Shown here piece after piece: positions 26,086 to 34,254 of a stretch of DNA of 64,000 nt; position 1 is the first letter of the stretch, and every line of letters begins with the position of its first letter. Source of the stretch: Acetatifactor muris. Lineage in GTDB: Bacteria; Bacillota; Clostridia; Lachnospirales; Lachnospiraceae. A program made the position numbers and the translations under genes. The notes under the pieces were generated by a model that worked only from the letters and a program-made list of their open reading frames with translations, was not told the DNA's origin and did not search any database. The stretch covers positions 1 through 64,000 of the forward strand of contig JAMPHD010000013.1 in the NCBI GenBank assembly GCA_023663635.1, read 5' to 3'.

Positions 26086-27552
26086 CTACATCGCCCCTTT
26101 TCTCTCCAACACCACTCTCACCGTCTTAAACAGGATCCTGACATCCAGTCCCATGCTCCAGTCCGTGATGTACTGCGCGTCCAGTCTGACCACTTCCTCA
26201 AAGTCCGTGATCTCGCTGCGGCCGCTGACCTGCCACAATCCTGTGATGCCCGGTTTGATGGCCAGACGGGCCCTGTGATGTCTCTGATACTTCTCCCATT
26301 CATCCACGGTGGGCGGTCGGGTGCCCACCAGACTCATGTCCCCCTTCAGCACATTCACAAACTGGGGAAACTCGTCCAAACTGTAGTCCCGGATAAAGTT
26401 GCCCAAACCTTTCTTCACCGTGCCGTCAGGCAATACCTTGGAACCTATGATCCGCGGGTCGCCCTTGAGTTTGAACATCATGCCGTCCTTGAAACCGTTC
26501 TGCTCCATCAGCTCCTTCTTGCGCGCCTCCGCGTCCGGATACATGCTGCGGAATTTGTAGATCTGAAACCGCTTGCCGTTTCTGCCCACCCGCTCCTGTT
26601 TAAAGAAGATGGGACCGGGGGAAGTGATATAGATGGCCGGAGCCAAAAATAGGAACAGAATCCCTGTGATGATCGTTCCCACGATCCCACCCGCGATATC
26701 CAACAGACGTTTCAGAATCTGCTGCAGTGGGGTGGCATAATTAATGGTAGTAGTCATCACCCGATAATTTCCCAGATTTTCTATAAAAGGCTTTTGATTG
26801 GTCCATGTGCCGGTCTCATTGCTGCGAAGAAAGAGCCCCCAGTGTACCACAAGCCCCATCTCCAGGAATCGGTTCACCAGTTCTTCCGGATAGGTCTCGT
26901 TGTGGGGCAGGGCTATAAGCACCTCATCCACCCACACATGGCACACGGCGTCCGCCACATTCTCAGCCTTGGCCACCACCGGCACGCCGCAGATCTTTTG
27001 TCCCTCCATGTCCCGGTCCAATATGGCTATGCCTGTCATGGAAAATTGTTCATAACTCCCCTTGCCGGCGTTTTGTATGACTCCCTCCGCCATGGACGCT
27101 GTGGTCACGATGAGCAGGGAACGCTTGCTGCGCTCCGCAGCCAGGACTTTCTGCAGATGTTTCTTCCAGAGAACCCGGGGAAAATACCCCAGACAGACAT
27201 AAAGCACCGCCATCAGATAAATGACAATTCTGGAATAGGTGATGCTTTTTTGTATGGTAAACAAATATGCAATTAAGATTCCCACCACCAGGCACACATG
27301 CCTGATCGTGGCTGCAAGCTCCTGATAATATCCTCTTTTGAGTACATTTTTAAAACTGTTGAACAGAAAAGAGACCACCCCATCCGCCAGAAGGATCACC
27401 AGACTGATACTGCGATATGTTTCACTCGCGTAGGGATTGAAGGGTCCCATGCGCACCATATAGGCCAATACAAAGGCAAGCTGCAGACACACCATGTCCA
27501 ATATGATAAAATCAAGGTGTTTCAGCCACCCCTGTACTCCTCTCCTGTACAT
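26086..27552 (-). CDS. Undecaprenyl-phosphate sugar phosphotransferase (priming, WbaP/CpsE-like)
   Basis: The 488-residue protein has four or five N-terminal membrane helices, a central Rossmann-like domain, a re-entrant helix near 280-310 and the C-terminal catalytic domain. Signatures are FFKQERVGRNGKRFQIYKFRSM, here split as KQERVGRNGK and YKFRSM, then DEFPQFVNVLKGDMSLVGTRP and GITGLWQVSGR. These enzymes attach the first sugar-1-phosphate to undecaprenyl phosphate and start the repeat unit. It is the first biosynthetic gene after the regulatory and anchoring genes. The C-terminal part and its surroundings are GC-richer than genes further along the operon. Confidence 0.93.
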   Translation of the reverse strand: MYRRGVQGWLKHLDFIILDMVCLQLAFVLAYMVRMGPFNPYASETYRSISLVILLADGVVSFLFNSFKNVLKRGYYQELAATIRHVCLVVGILIAYLFTIQKSITYSRIVIYLMAVLYVCLGYFPRVLWKKHLQKVLAAERSKRSLLIVTTASMAEGVIQNAGKGSYEQFSMTGIAILDRDMEGQKICGVPVVAKAENVADAVCHVWVDEVLIALPHNETYPEELVNRFLEMGLVVHWGLFLRSNETGTWTNQKPFIENLGNYRVMTTTINYATPLQQILKRLLDIAGGIVGTIITGILFLFLAPAIYITSPGPIFFKQERVGRNGKRFQIYKFRSMYPDAEARKKELMEQNGFKDGMMFKLKGDPRIIGSKVLPDGTVKKGLGNFIRDYSLDEFPQFVNVLKGDMSLVGTRPPTVDEWEKYQRHHRARLAIKPGITGLWQVSGRSEITDFEEVVRLDAQYITDWSMGLDVRILFKTVRVVLERKGAM

Positions 27553-27585
27553 AATCGTCTCACCTGTTCTCTGTCTTTATATCCG

Positions 27586-27605
27586 GCTCCCCCCGAAGGG
27601 GGAGC
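27586..27605 (-). promoter_or_regulatory. GC-rich hairpin with UUCG tetraloop between surface-protein and priming-transferase genes
   Basis: On the minus strand eight bases GCTCCCCC pair perfectly with GGGGGAGC around a TTCG loop, one of the most stable RNA tetraloops. No T-run follows, so it is not a normal intrinsic terminator. It may stabilise or process the message. Confidence 0.55.
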
Positions 27606-27663
27606 GCGGACAACCACATGTTGTGAAGATCCAAACGGGTGCCCGAATGAACGGACCTCCCGC

Positions 27664-27687
27664 TAATTAATCATGCATGATTAATTA
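27664..27687. promoter_or_regulatory. 24 bp perfect palindrome
   Basis: TAATTAATCATG followed directly by its reverse complement CATGATTAATTA, with no spacer. It lies 25 bases past the stop of the surface-protein gene and 110 bases before the priming transferase start. It is too AT-rich and lacks a T-run for a terminator, so an operator for a dimeric regulator is possible. Confidence 0.5.
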
Positions 27688-27711
27688 CTTTAGTACAAAA
27701 ATGTGTAGTGC

Positions 27712-28437
27712 TTAGTTGTTGTAACGAACTTTGGTAGCGCAAACTGCAGCGCCGGCAAGAGCGATCATCATCATGATGCCTGCCACGGGCAGGGTCTCAC
27801 CGGTCTTGGGAGCAGCGGGTGCGCCACTCGCGGTCACTGCGGGTGCATCATCGTCATCGTCGTCGCCGGTATCCTCTTTCTCGGTCACATCTGCCTTCAC
27901 AAGCGCAAAAGTAGAGAAATGATTTACTCCGGATATGGTGATGGAGCCGTCAGCATTCACGACAACGGGAAGAAACTCGATGTCAACGCTTTCACCCGCC
28001 ACGAATACATGCATCATCACATACTTGGCGTTCTGCTCCACTCCCTGAACATTCTTCAGGGTGACTTTACCGTCTGCGGGAGCGGTACCGGTCATGTCGA
28101 AAGCGGTCACAACCGTCAGGCTGTTCACTTTCTCCACCTCAATACCCACGCTCTGCATAGCCTCCGCGATCGCCTGATTGTCTTCAGGGGCAATCCCGTC
28201 CTGGTTGACCGCCTTTACGGCACCGGCCACCACGTCATACACAGCCACGTTCGTGCCTGATACCGTGATGCCCGCAGGAGCGCTCTCCTGAATAGCAACA
28301 GCGGTCGCATTCAGAGTGGTCTGGCTGACATTGGAGTCAACGGTACTCACACTGGGGTTCTCAGCAGCGGAAACCGTCATGCCGAAAGTCATGGCAAGAG
28401 CCATGCCCAGTGCTAACATCTTAGAAAACTTTTTCAT
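27712..28437 (-). CDS. Secreted surface protein with PKTG-type C-terminal sorting-like signal
   Basis: The 241-residue protein has a signal peptide (MKKFSKMLALGMALAMTFG, cleavage near AENP). The body of about 170 residues contains beta-rich repeats and ISGVNHFSTFALVKAD, a motif common near the end of Clostridial surface domains. An acidic linker (DTGDDDDDD) and APKTGETLP lead into a hydrophobic helix and the short tail ATKVRYNN. This resembles a sortase signal, though the tail has few positive charges. It lies two genes downstream of a class B sortase in a capsule operon, so it may be a sortase substrate. Its function is not recognised. Confidence 0.75.
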   Translation of the reverse strand: MKKFSKMLALGMALAMTFGMTVSAAENPSVSTVDSNVSQTTLNATAVAIQESAPAGITVSGTNVAVYDVVAGAVKAVNQDGIAPEDNQAIAEAMQSVGIEVEKVNSLTVVTAFDMTGTAPADGKVTLKNVQGVEQNAKYVMMHVFVAGESVDIEFLPVVVNADGSITISGVNHFSTFALVKADVTEKEDTGDDDDDDAPAVTASGAPAAPKTGETLPVAGIMMMIALAGAAVCATKVRYNN

Positions 28438-28500
28438 TGGATTGTTCCTCCTTTCCTCATAATCATGTGGTTATATCAAGCCTTACGGCCTAATACCGAC

Positions 28501-29574
28501 TCAGTTGGACACCGGTTCATAGAACACCTTAAGGATCAGTTCGTAGAGAGCGTCCTCGTCCACATAAAACTCTTCATAAACCTCGCCCTTGACTACCTCG
28601 CCCTGCAGGGAGCAGATGCTGTCCCCGTCAAAGCTGTAATCGGAGACCTGTGTGGCCAGATAGCTGACCTCATCTATCGTGATGTCCGTGACCATATACT
28701 TGCTGATGGTACTGTAGAGGGTCACGGGCAGGGTAATGTCCTTCTTCATGGCGCTCAATGCCGTGGAGGCATAGGCGCTCAGATACTGTTTCTGTCGGTC
28801 CAGACGGCGGAACGCGCTCTCTGCGCTGTTGGTGTCCCGGTTGTGCACATATTGATATGCCTGTTGACCCTGCAGCCGGATCGTCTGTCCCTTTTTGATA
28901 TTGCTGTTGACCACGTCCTCCAAGGCCGTGACTTCCACACCGCCCACCGCGTCATTGATCAGTGATATCGCCCCCATGTTGATGGCGCAGTATCCGTGGA
29001 TGGGCATATCGTACAACAGTTTGGACACGGCTTTTTTGCTGCGCTCGCAGCTGGTCTGCGCGCCATCCCCATATCCGTGCTGCAGCGTGATCTGCGCCGT
29101 GGTGGTCCCCAGGAAATTTCCCCCGGGGCTGTAGACGTCTATCTCCGCCATGGTGTCTCTGGGAATGCCGATGACCGTGGCCTTCTTGCTGTGAGGGTCA
29201 AGCACCAGAAGGAAGATGGCATCCGACTGTCCGCCCTGATCGCCCTCCTCCGTAGCCTTTACCTCCGACATCTTGTCGATGCCCAGGAAGAGAAAGGTGA
29301 GGATATCGCTGTTGTAGCGGTAATGAACGCCCTCATAGCGCACATCCCCCTCCTGCCAGTCGCTCTCTGACGGATTGAAAGCCTCCAACAATTCGCTCCG
29401 GCCCGGGTCGGCGCCGCGGCTCATGTCAGGAACCAGGCCCTTAGTCTCGCCGTAGAGTTTATTTTTGCCGGAAATCTGCATGCCCAGAAAGACAAGGACA
29501 CCGACAAACACCAACGCCACCAACACCAACAGCAGTTTGGCAAGGGCGCGGTAGACCCTCATGCTAATCTTCAT
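28501..29574 (-). CDS. LCP-family (LytR-CpsA-Psr) glycopolymer ligase
   Basis: The 357-residue protein has an N-terminal membrane helix (about 14-32) and the LCP domain: FLFLGIDKMSE, SDAIFLLVLDPHSKKATVIGIPRDTM (here only in part: IPRDTM), AINMGAISLINDAVGGVEV and RDTNSAESAFRRLDRQKQYL. Conserved Arg and Asp residues in these segments bind the polyprenyl pyrophosphate. LCP enzymes attach capsule or teichoic polymers to peptidoglycan, so it is the probable last step of this locus. It overlaps the sortase gene by 11 bases. Confidence 0.92.
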   Translation of the reverse strand: MKISMRVYRALAKLLLVLVALVFVGVLVFLGMQISGKNKLYGETKGLVPDMSRGADPGRSELLEAFNPSESDWQEGDVRYEGVHYRYNSDILTFLFLGIDKMSEVKATEEGDQGGQSDAIFLLVLDPHSKKATVIGIPRDTMAEIDVYSPGGNFLGTTTAQITLQHGYGDGAQTSCERSKKAVSKLLYDMPIHGYCAINMGAISLINDAVGGVEVTALEDVVNSNIKKGQTIRLQGQQAYQYVHNRDTNSAESAFRRLDRQKQYLSAYASTALSAMKKDITLPVTLYSTISKYMVTDITIDEVSYLATQVSDYSFDGDSICSLQGEVVKGEVYEEFYVDEDALYELILKVFYEPVSN

Positions 29575-30418
29575 TCAACAGTACCCCCTGCACCAGATAC
29601 CGGTTGTGCGACTTGTTCTTGACACAAGTGGACAGAGTCAATATCCGGTTCTGCGCGGTCACTTCCACATCTTCGTTAATGTTGCATGTCATGGAACGCA
29701 TATCATATATATCATCCAAAAATTTTTGGAAGACATCCTCACTGGTAAAATCAAAGTTCAGCAAAAGGTGCAGATCGCTGAATTCATAGGCCGCGAAGAT
29801 CTCATACACATACAGTTTCTCGGGAGTGTAGATATACACATAGGGATGCTCCGCAAAGTAATCCGCGTCTTCATATTTATGCAGCCCCGCAAACATGGTG
29901 CCGGCCTTCATGTTGTGTCCGTACAGCACGGTGTTGGGATCCGAGAAATCCTTGGCATTATAATCCTCCGAGTAAATACAGCCCGGATATCCCTTGCTGC
30001 CGTCCAGATTGTGCTCCAGATAATAGAGGTTATCCGTGGGATGCTGCAGCACCGGGTAGTCGATCAGAGAATCAGGTATGTAGATCCACGCGTAGATATC
30101 CGCGTTTACCTCCGCCTGCAACTGTTCAAAATCCACTTCCTTGTCCGGAATGGGCACCCCCATCTCCTCGAGCAATGCCAACGGATCCTTCTCCACGGGT
30201 TCCTCGGGAGTCTCCGAAGATTCCGGCGCGGAGGCGGGCTCCGTCTGCCCGGAAGGATTGGTCAGGTCTGCCAAGTCCCGCATCTGCTGCTCGGCCCGGT
30301 TCTGACCGTACAGATGTACTCCCCAACCGATGCCGGCCGCCAGAGCCGCCACCAGACACAGCGCCAACAGAATCTTCCATATTCGGTTATTGTTTGATCC
30401 GCCGTTTCGGTTATTCAT
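29564..30418 (-). CDS. Class B sortase
   Basis: The 284-residue protein has an N-terminal membrane helix (about 14-36), an acidic/proline linker and a sortase B domain. The catalytic His is in LYGHNMK (about 168), Cys in LTLSTCV (about 265) and Arg in HNRYLVQG (about 273). DYPVLQHPTDNLYYLEHNLDG, seen here as DYPVLQHP and YYLEHNLDG, is the class B signature. Starts at 30418 or 30424 overlap the end of the upstream kinase gene. Longer in-frame starts only read through the kinase repeat and are not used. Its substrate may be the PKTG protein two genes on. Confidence 0.9.
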   Translation of the reverse strand: MNNRNGGSNNNRIWKILLALCLVAALAAGIGWGVHLYGQNRAEQQMRDLADLTNPSGQTEPASAPESSETPEEPVEKDPLALLEEMGVPIPDKEVDFEQLQAEVNADIYAWIYIPDSLIDYPVLQHPTDNLYYLEHNLDGSKGYPGCIYSEDYNAKDFSDPNTVLYGHNMKAGTMFAGLHKYEDADYFAEHPYVYIYTPEKLYVYEIFAAYEFSDLHLLLNFDFTSEDVFQKFLDDIYDMRSMTCNINEDVEVTAQNRILTLSTCVKNKSHNRYLVQGVLLNED

Positions 30419-30490
30419 CGCCATACTTCCCATAATACTTTCCGTAATATTTACCATAATACTTGCCATAATACTTGCCATAGTAGCCCT
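30411..30490 (-). repeat. 12 bp tandem repeats coding for the YYGK tail
   Basis: About six imperfect 12-base units of the type TATTATGGNAAG at the 3' end of the kinase gene, varying at third codon positions. Unit number could change by slippage and alter the tyrosine count. Confidence 0.8.
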
Positions 30491-31121
30491 TGCCGGACAG
30501 ATCCACCTTGTTCAGCACGCAGCCCAATATACGGCATCCCGTGACCTCCAACTGCTCCTTCACCTTGGCCGCGAAACGGTAGCTGATGGCGCCGCACTCG
30601 ATTACGATCATGGCGCCGTCACAGAACTTGGATACCACCGCCGTGTCGATCACGCTCCCCAGAGGAGGCGTGTCAATGATGATCACGTCGTATTTCTGCC
30701 TGGAATCCTCTACGGCCTTCTGAAATCTCCTGCCCCCCAGAAGCTCACTGGGATTGGGAGGCACGGGCCCCGCAAAGACAATGAAGAAATTCGGGATATC
30801 CGTGGCACAGATGCATTCCTCAAAGTCCACTTTGCCGGCCAGACAATTGGTCAGGCCCAGACGGACCCTGCCCTTCTTATGGCGGGCTCTCATCACGGAC
30901 TTGCGCAGATCCGCGTCGATCAGCAAGGTCTTCTTGCCGTTCATGGCAAAGGATCTGGCCAACTCATAGGATATGGAGGACTTTCCCTCATTGGGGGTAC
31001 AGCTGGTCACGCAGACCACCCGGATGTCCTCCCCCGAAAATTCAATATTGGTGCGCAGGGTCTTGAAGGCCTCCTTGGTCCGAAAATCCTGCGGTTCTTT
31101 CTTTAACTCGATCGTCTGCAT
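30411..31121 (-). CDS. BY-type tyrosine kinase CpsD with YYGK-repeat tail
   Basis: The 236-residue protein has Walker A TPNEGKSS (43-49), Walker A' LLIDADLRK (67-74) and Walker B VIIIDTPP (146-152), the layout of Gram-positive CpsD/Wze kinases whose activator is the separate CpsC protein. The tail from about residue 210 is a run of YYGK units, five in all, encoded by 12-base repeats, and provides a dense tyrosine cluster for autophosphorylation. CpsB should dephosphorylate it. The cycle controls chain length and export. Confidence 0.93.
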   Translation of the reverse strand: MQTIELKKEPQDFRTKEAFKTLRTNIEFSGEDIRVVCVTSCTPNEGKSSISYELARSFAMNGKKTLLIDADLRKSVMRARHKKGRVRLGLTNCLAGKVDFEECICATDIPNFFIVFAGPVPPNPSELLGGRRFQKAVEDSRQKYDVIIIDTPPLGSVIDTAVVSKFCDGAMIVIECGAISYRFAAKVKEQLEVTGCRILGCVLNKVDLSGKGYYGKYYGKYYGKYYGKYYGKYGDE

Positions 31122-31157
31122 AATTCACTCTCCGTTTCGCCGGCGCGGATCCGTACA

Positions 31158-32030
31158 TCAGCCTTCCCGCTCGTTGTAATCAATGATCTCCACATCGTCT
31201 TCCTCAACCTGCTCATTCTCCTCATGCCCGGAGGATCCGGAGTGCACCGGCTCGGAAACCGCCTTGGAGGATCCGGACGACTTAAAGGACTTGAATTTAT
31301 ATTTCTTGCTCTTCTCCTCGGTATCAGCGTCCGGAATCAGCGCCAATGTGCTGAGCCCCAAGTATTTCTCGATATCATCGGAGGACTTGATGGTGTCGTC
31401 CAATATAAAGCGCACCAGGACGAGAGCCGCCGCCAACACGATGCCCAAGGCCGTGGCGATCAAAGTCCAGTCCCGCACGGAGGGCTCCGACGGCTCTGTG
31501 GGCAGACTCCCCTCGTCCACCAGATTTACGGCATCCACGTCCATGACATCCACGATCTTCTCCGCGGAGACATTCCGGATGGCATCGGCGATCATCTTGG
31601 CCACCACCGGATTCTCATCTTTGACCGTGATATTGATGATACGCGTGTCCTTGGTATTCTGCACCGACACCTTTTCAGCAAGGCTTGCATAAGTATAGTA
31701 TTCCGTCAGATTCAGCTCTTCCAACACGCGCTCCAACACATGACGGCTGGTGATCAATTGCTCATAGTCCTTAGTCAGCTGCGTGGCCAACTGGGTATCA
31801 CTGACGGTCAGCGAACTGTTGTTGCTCTTACTCAAAATATAGACACTGGTGGTAGACTGGTACTGGGGGACCAGAACGAATTTGCTGATCATGAAACCGA
31901 CCAGTCCCGCCATGATCCCGCAGGTGACGAGCAGCCATGCCCAGTGAAACAGCAGACCGACAATCTCCTGCAGATCGATCTCTATCACGTCGTCTCTTGT
32001 ATTACCGTCCATCTTTACATCCTCTTTCAT
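31158..32030 (-). CDS. Polysaccharide co-polymerase / kinase activator (CpsC/Wzz)
   Basis: The 290-residue protein has the Wzz layout: cytoplasmic start, TM1 near residues 26-50, an external domain with VPQYQSTTSVYIL and LTKDYEQLITSRHVLERVL, and TM2 near 185-208 ahead of a long cytoplasmic tail. The segment PTEPSEPSVRDW before TM2 is the usual proline motif. The tail is Lys/Ser-rich then Glu/Asp-rich and longer than in pneumococcal CpsC, and probably contacts CpsD. Its ATG overlaps the cpsB stop by four bases. Confidence 0.92.
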   Translation of the reverse strand: MKEDVKMDGNTRDDVIEIDLQEIVGLLFHWAWLLVTCGIMAGLVGFMISKFVLVPQYQSTTSVYILSKSNNSSLTVSDTQLATQLTKDYEQLITSRHVLERVLEELNLTEYYTYASLAEKVSVQNTKDTRIINITVKDENPVVAKMIADAIRNVSAEKIVDVMDVDAVNLVDEGSLPTEPSEPSVRDWTLIATALGIVLAAALVLVRFILDDTIKSSDDIEKYLGLSTLALIPDADTEEKSKKYKFKSFKSSGSSKAVSEPVHSGSSGHEENEQVEEDDVEIIDYNEREG

Positions 32031-32764
32031 CTTGTTTCCTGTGCGACAAAATCCCGATATGCGTTGGAGTACAACACACAGTCGGCATATTCACTCCCAA
32101 ACTTCCTGTTTATAAGCTTGGCGCAGTTTTTGATCTTAGGTGCCCGTTTGTCATATCCGTGCGCGTCCGTCCCGATGTAGTCCACCAACCGGTCGCTCAG
32201 AAGCCCATGCGTGAACCGCTTGACCTTCCATCCCAGTTCACCCTCCACACTGGCGGCGTTTACCTGAATGCGGACCCCCATATCCCTGAGCTGCCGCACG
32301 GCATCCCTGTCCTTCAGCATACAGGCATATCGCTCCACATGGGCCAACACCGGGGTATACCCCAGACTCTGCACATGGTCCAACGCGTTCCGAATATATC
32401 CGTATCTGTCCGCCGGCTGAAATTCTACCAACACAAAATCGGATCCATTCATGGTAAAAACAAGATGTTCATCCAACGCATCCTCGATTTCGCTAAAATA
32501 TAGAATTTCATTCCCGAGCCAGATCGACACCTGAATCTCCGCCTCCGCGGCCCGCTGCCTCAGTTCCTGAAGGAGCCGCTGCAGGGTCTGTGGACGGGCA
32601 TTGTGTCTTCCGCCTTTATAATGGGGGGTGGCAATGACATCCGTGATGCCTTCCTTCTCGGCGACAGCCAACATTCGGATACTCTCGTCCATGCTCTGTG
32701 AGCCGTCATCTATGCCCGGAAGAATATGCGTATGTACATCCATGATCTTCTGCCCGGTCTTCAA
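32027..32764 (-). CDS. CpsB/YwqE-type tyrosine-protein phosphatase (PHP family)
   Basis: The 245-residue metallophosphatase has MDVHTHILPGIDDGS, ATPHYKGG and the later metal ligand segments HVERYACML and YIGTDAHGYD. It dephosphorylates the CpsD tyrosine tail. A TTG at 32764 has AAGGATGAGG just upstream and is accepted, while the ATG seven codons on (32743) also fits the family. It is the first gene of the polysaccharide operon. Confidence 0.9.
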   Translation of the reverse strand: MKTGQKIMDVHTHILPGIDDGSQSMDESIRMLAVAEKEGITDVIATPHYKGGRHNARPQTLQRLLQELRQRAAEAEIQVSIWLGNEILYFSEIEDALDEHLVFTMNGSDFVLVEFQPADRYGYIRNALDHVQSLGYTPVLAHVERYACMLKDRDAVRQLRDMGVRIQVNAASVEGELGWKVKRFTHGLLSDRLVDYIGTDAHGYDKRAPKIKNCAKLINRKFGSEYADCVLYSNAYRDFVAQETR

Positions 32765-32865
32765 CGCGCCTCATCCTTTCCGTATGGTCTTACAGATCTC
32801 CTTTGTGCCGGATCGCTTTCAAAGAATAATCACATCAGCGAAAACATGCAACCTAATCCTTATAA

Positions 32866-32894
32866 TATATAGCACAATCGAACCGGATTGTCAA
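32866..32894 (-). promoter_or_regulatory. Sigma-A-type promoter for the polysaccharide operon
   Basis: On the minus strand a perfect TTGACA (32889-32894) is separated by 17 bases from TATATA (32866-32871), with TATATT overlapping it. It points at cpsB about 100 bases downstream. Between 32765 and 33154 no gene is visible, only this promoter and the terminator at 33067. Confidence 0.75.
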
Positions 32895-33066
32895 TAACCG
32901 CATAGGCATTCCCTGTGTTCCTTTCCGTCTGCGCAAGGGGTCAAAAACCGCGTATTTATCCGAAAAACCGCACTTTTTGACCATCTTTATGACCCATAAT
33001 TTGGATGAATGGCATCTTCCGAAAATGCATAGGACGCGGAGCATGCTGCCCTTATGTCAACAATAA

Positions 33067-33094
33067 GACGGTGCCCGGGAAACCGGACACCGTC
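33067..33094 (-). terminator. Hairpin terminator downstream of the PfkB kinase gene
   Basis: A 12-base stem, GACGGTGTCCGG with CCGGGCACCGTC, with one G-U wobble and a TTTC loop on the minus strand, followed by TTATTGTT. It ends the kinase transcript before the cps promoter. Confidence 0.65.
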
Positions 33095-33154
33095 TTTGAT
33101 TTGTTGTTTCCTATTTATATAACTATGTATTGTTGCGTATCACTGTTGTGTATC

Positions 33155-34240
33155 CTACCTCTTGATGTCATAATTCATGTTCATGAGGTTGCGGATCGTC
33201 TTCTCGTCATCCGTGACATTGGCATCGCCGTGGATGGTATGTTTGATGGCGCTGCTGGCCACCGCAAAATTGATCATATCCATGGCTTTGTAGTTGTGCA
33301 TGATGGCGTAGATCAGGCCGGACGCAAAGGCGTCTCCGCCTCCCACCCGATCCAGAATGTTAAAGGTGAACAGCTTACTCTCAAAGGTATGGCCCTCGTA
33401 CCACATATAGGCTTTCAGGCTGTTCTCACTGCCGCTGTGGGCATAGCGCACATGTCTGGCAATGCATTTCAGATTGGGATAGCGCTCCACAAAGGCTTTA
33501 AATATCTCATCCTGCTGCTCGTAGGTGGGCTGCAGGGGCACATTGTCCTTCCAATCGCCCTTGCTGTGGTCATTCTCATCTTTCCAGAGATGATAGGGCT
33601 CAATGCCCATGAGCACATCCACATAGGGCAGACATTTGGTGCAGAAATCCCTCGCCTGTTCCCATGTCCAGAGGAGGCTGCGGAAGTTGCCGTCAAAGCT
33701 CACCGTGAGTCCCTTCTCCTTTGCCTTGCTCAGGCAGTCCAGAACCAGATTTGCGCAACTCGGGCTGAGAGCCGGCGTAATACCGCTCAGATGGATCCAG
33801 TCGAACTCTGACAGCAGCGCGTCCAAGTCCACCTTGGAAAAATCATATTCCGACATGGCGCTGTGTTTGCGGTCATAGGTCACTTTGCTGGCGCGGATGC
33901 CGTAGCCGGTCTCCAGATAATAGGTTCCCAGACGATGGGTGGGCGTCTCCTCGGGAGTACTCAGGATCACGGGCGTGCAGTGTACGTCATTGCTGCGCAG
34001 CATACGAATGGCGCTCTTACCCAGGCTGTTGTTGGGCACCACGGAAAAGAAGGTGCTGTCCACGCCCAGATTGGCCAGGGCCAACGCGATATTGGCCTCG
34101 CTGCCGCCGTAGCTCGCCTCGAAAGTATTGCTCATCCGAATCTTCTCGTAATTGGGAGGCGTCAGGCGCAGCATGATCTCTCCCACCGCCAAAAATTTGG
34201 TGCCTGCATTCTCTGCCAACAAAGGATTCCTATGTTCCAT
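33155..34240 (-). CDS. PfkB-family sugar kinase, 2-keto-3-deoxygluconate kinase-like
   Basis: The 361-residue protein has the ribokinase fold: VGEIMLRLTPP at the start, GGSEANIALALANLG, and the ATP/anion-hole motif VGGGDAFASGLIYAIM near 309-324. The order of motifs and the length fit KdgK-type kinases that phosphorylate 2-keto-3-deoxygluconate, but fructokinase-like substrates cannot be excluded. It sits alone, between the terminator at 33067 and pnp, 14 bases after the pnp stop. Confidence 0.82.
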   Translation of the reverse strand: MEHRNPLLAENAGTKFLAVGEIMLRLTPPNYEKIRMSNTFEASYGGSEANIALALANLGVDSTFFSVVPNNSLGKSAIRMLRSNDVHCTPVILSTPEETPTHRLGTYYLETGYGIRASKVTYDRKHSAMSEYDFSKVDLDALLSEFDWIHLSGITPALSPSCANLVLDCLSKAKEKGLTVSFDGNFRSLLWTWEQARDFCTKCLPYVDVLMGIEPYHLWKDENDHSKGDWKDNVPLQPTYEQQDEIFKAFVERYPNLKCIARHVRYAHSGSENSLKAYMWYEGHTFESKLFTFNILDRVGGGDAFASGLIYAIMHNYKAMDMINFAVASSAIKHTIHGDANVTDDEKTIRNLMNMNYDIKR

Positions 34241-34254
34241 AATCTTCGCCTTTC

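Noticed and set aside
32866-33154. Unrecognised small gene in the 390-base gap before cpsB
   Set aside because: Only short frames without ribosome binding sites; the promoter and the terminator hairpin explain the conserved-looking parts.
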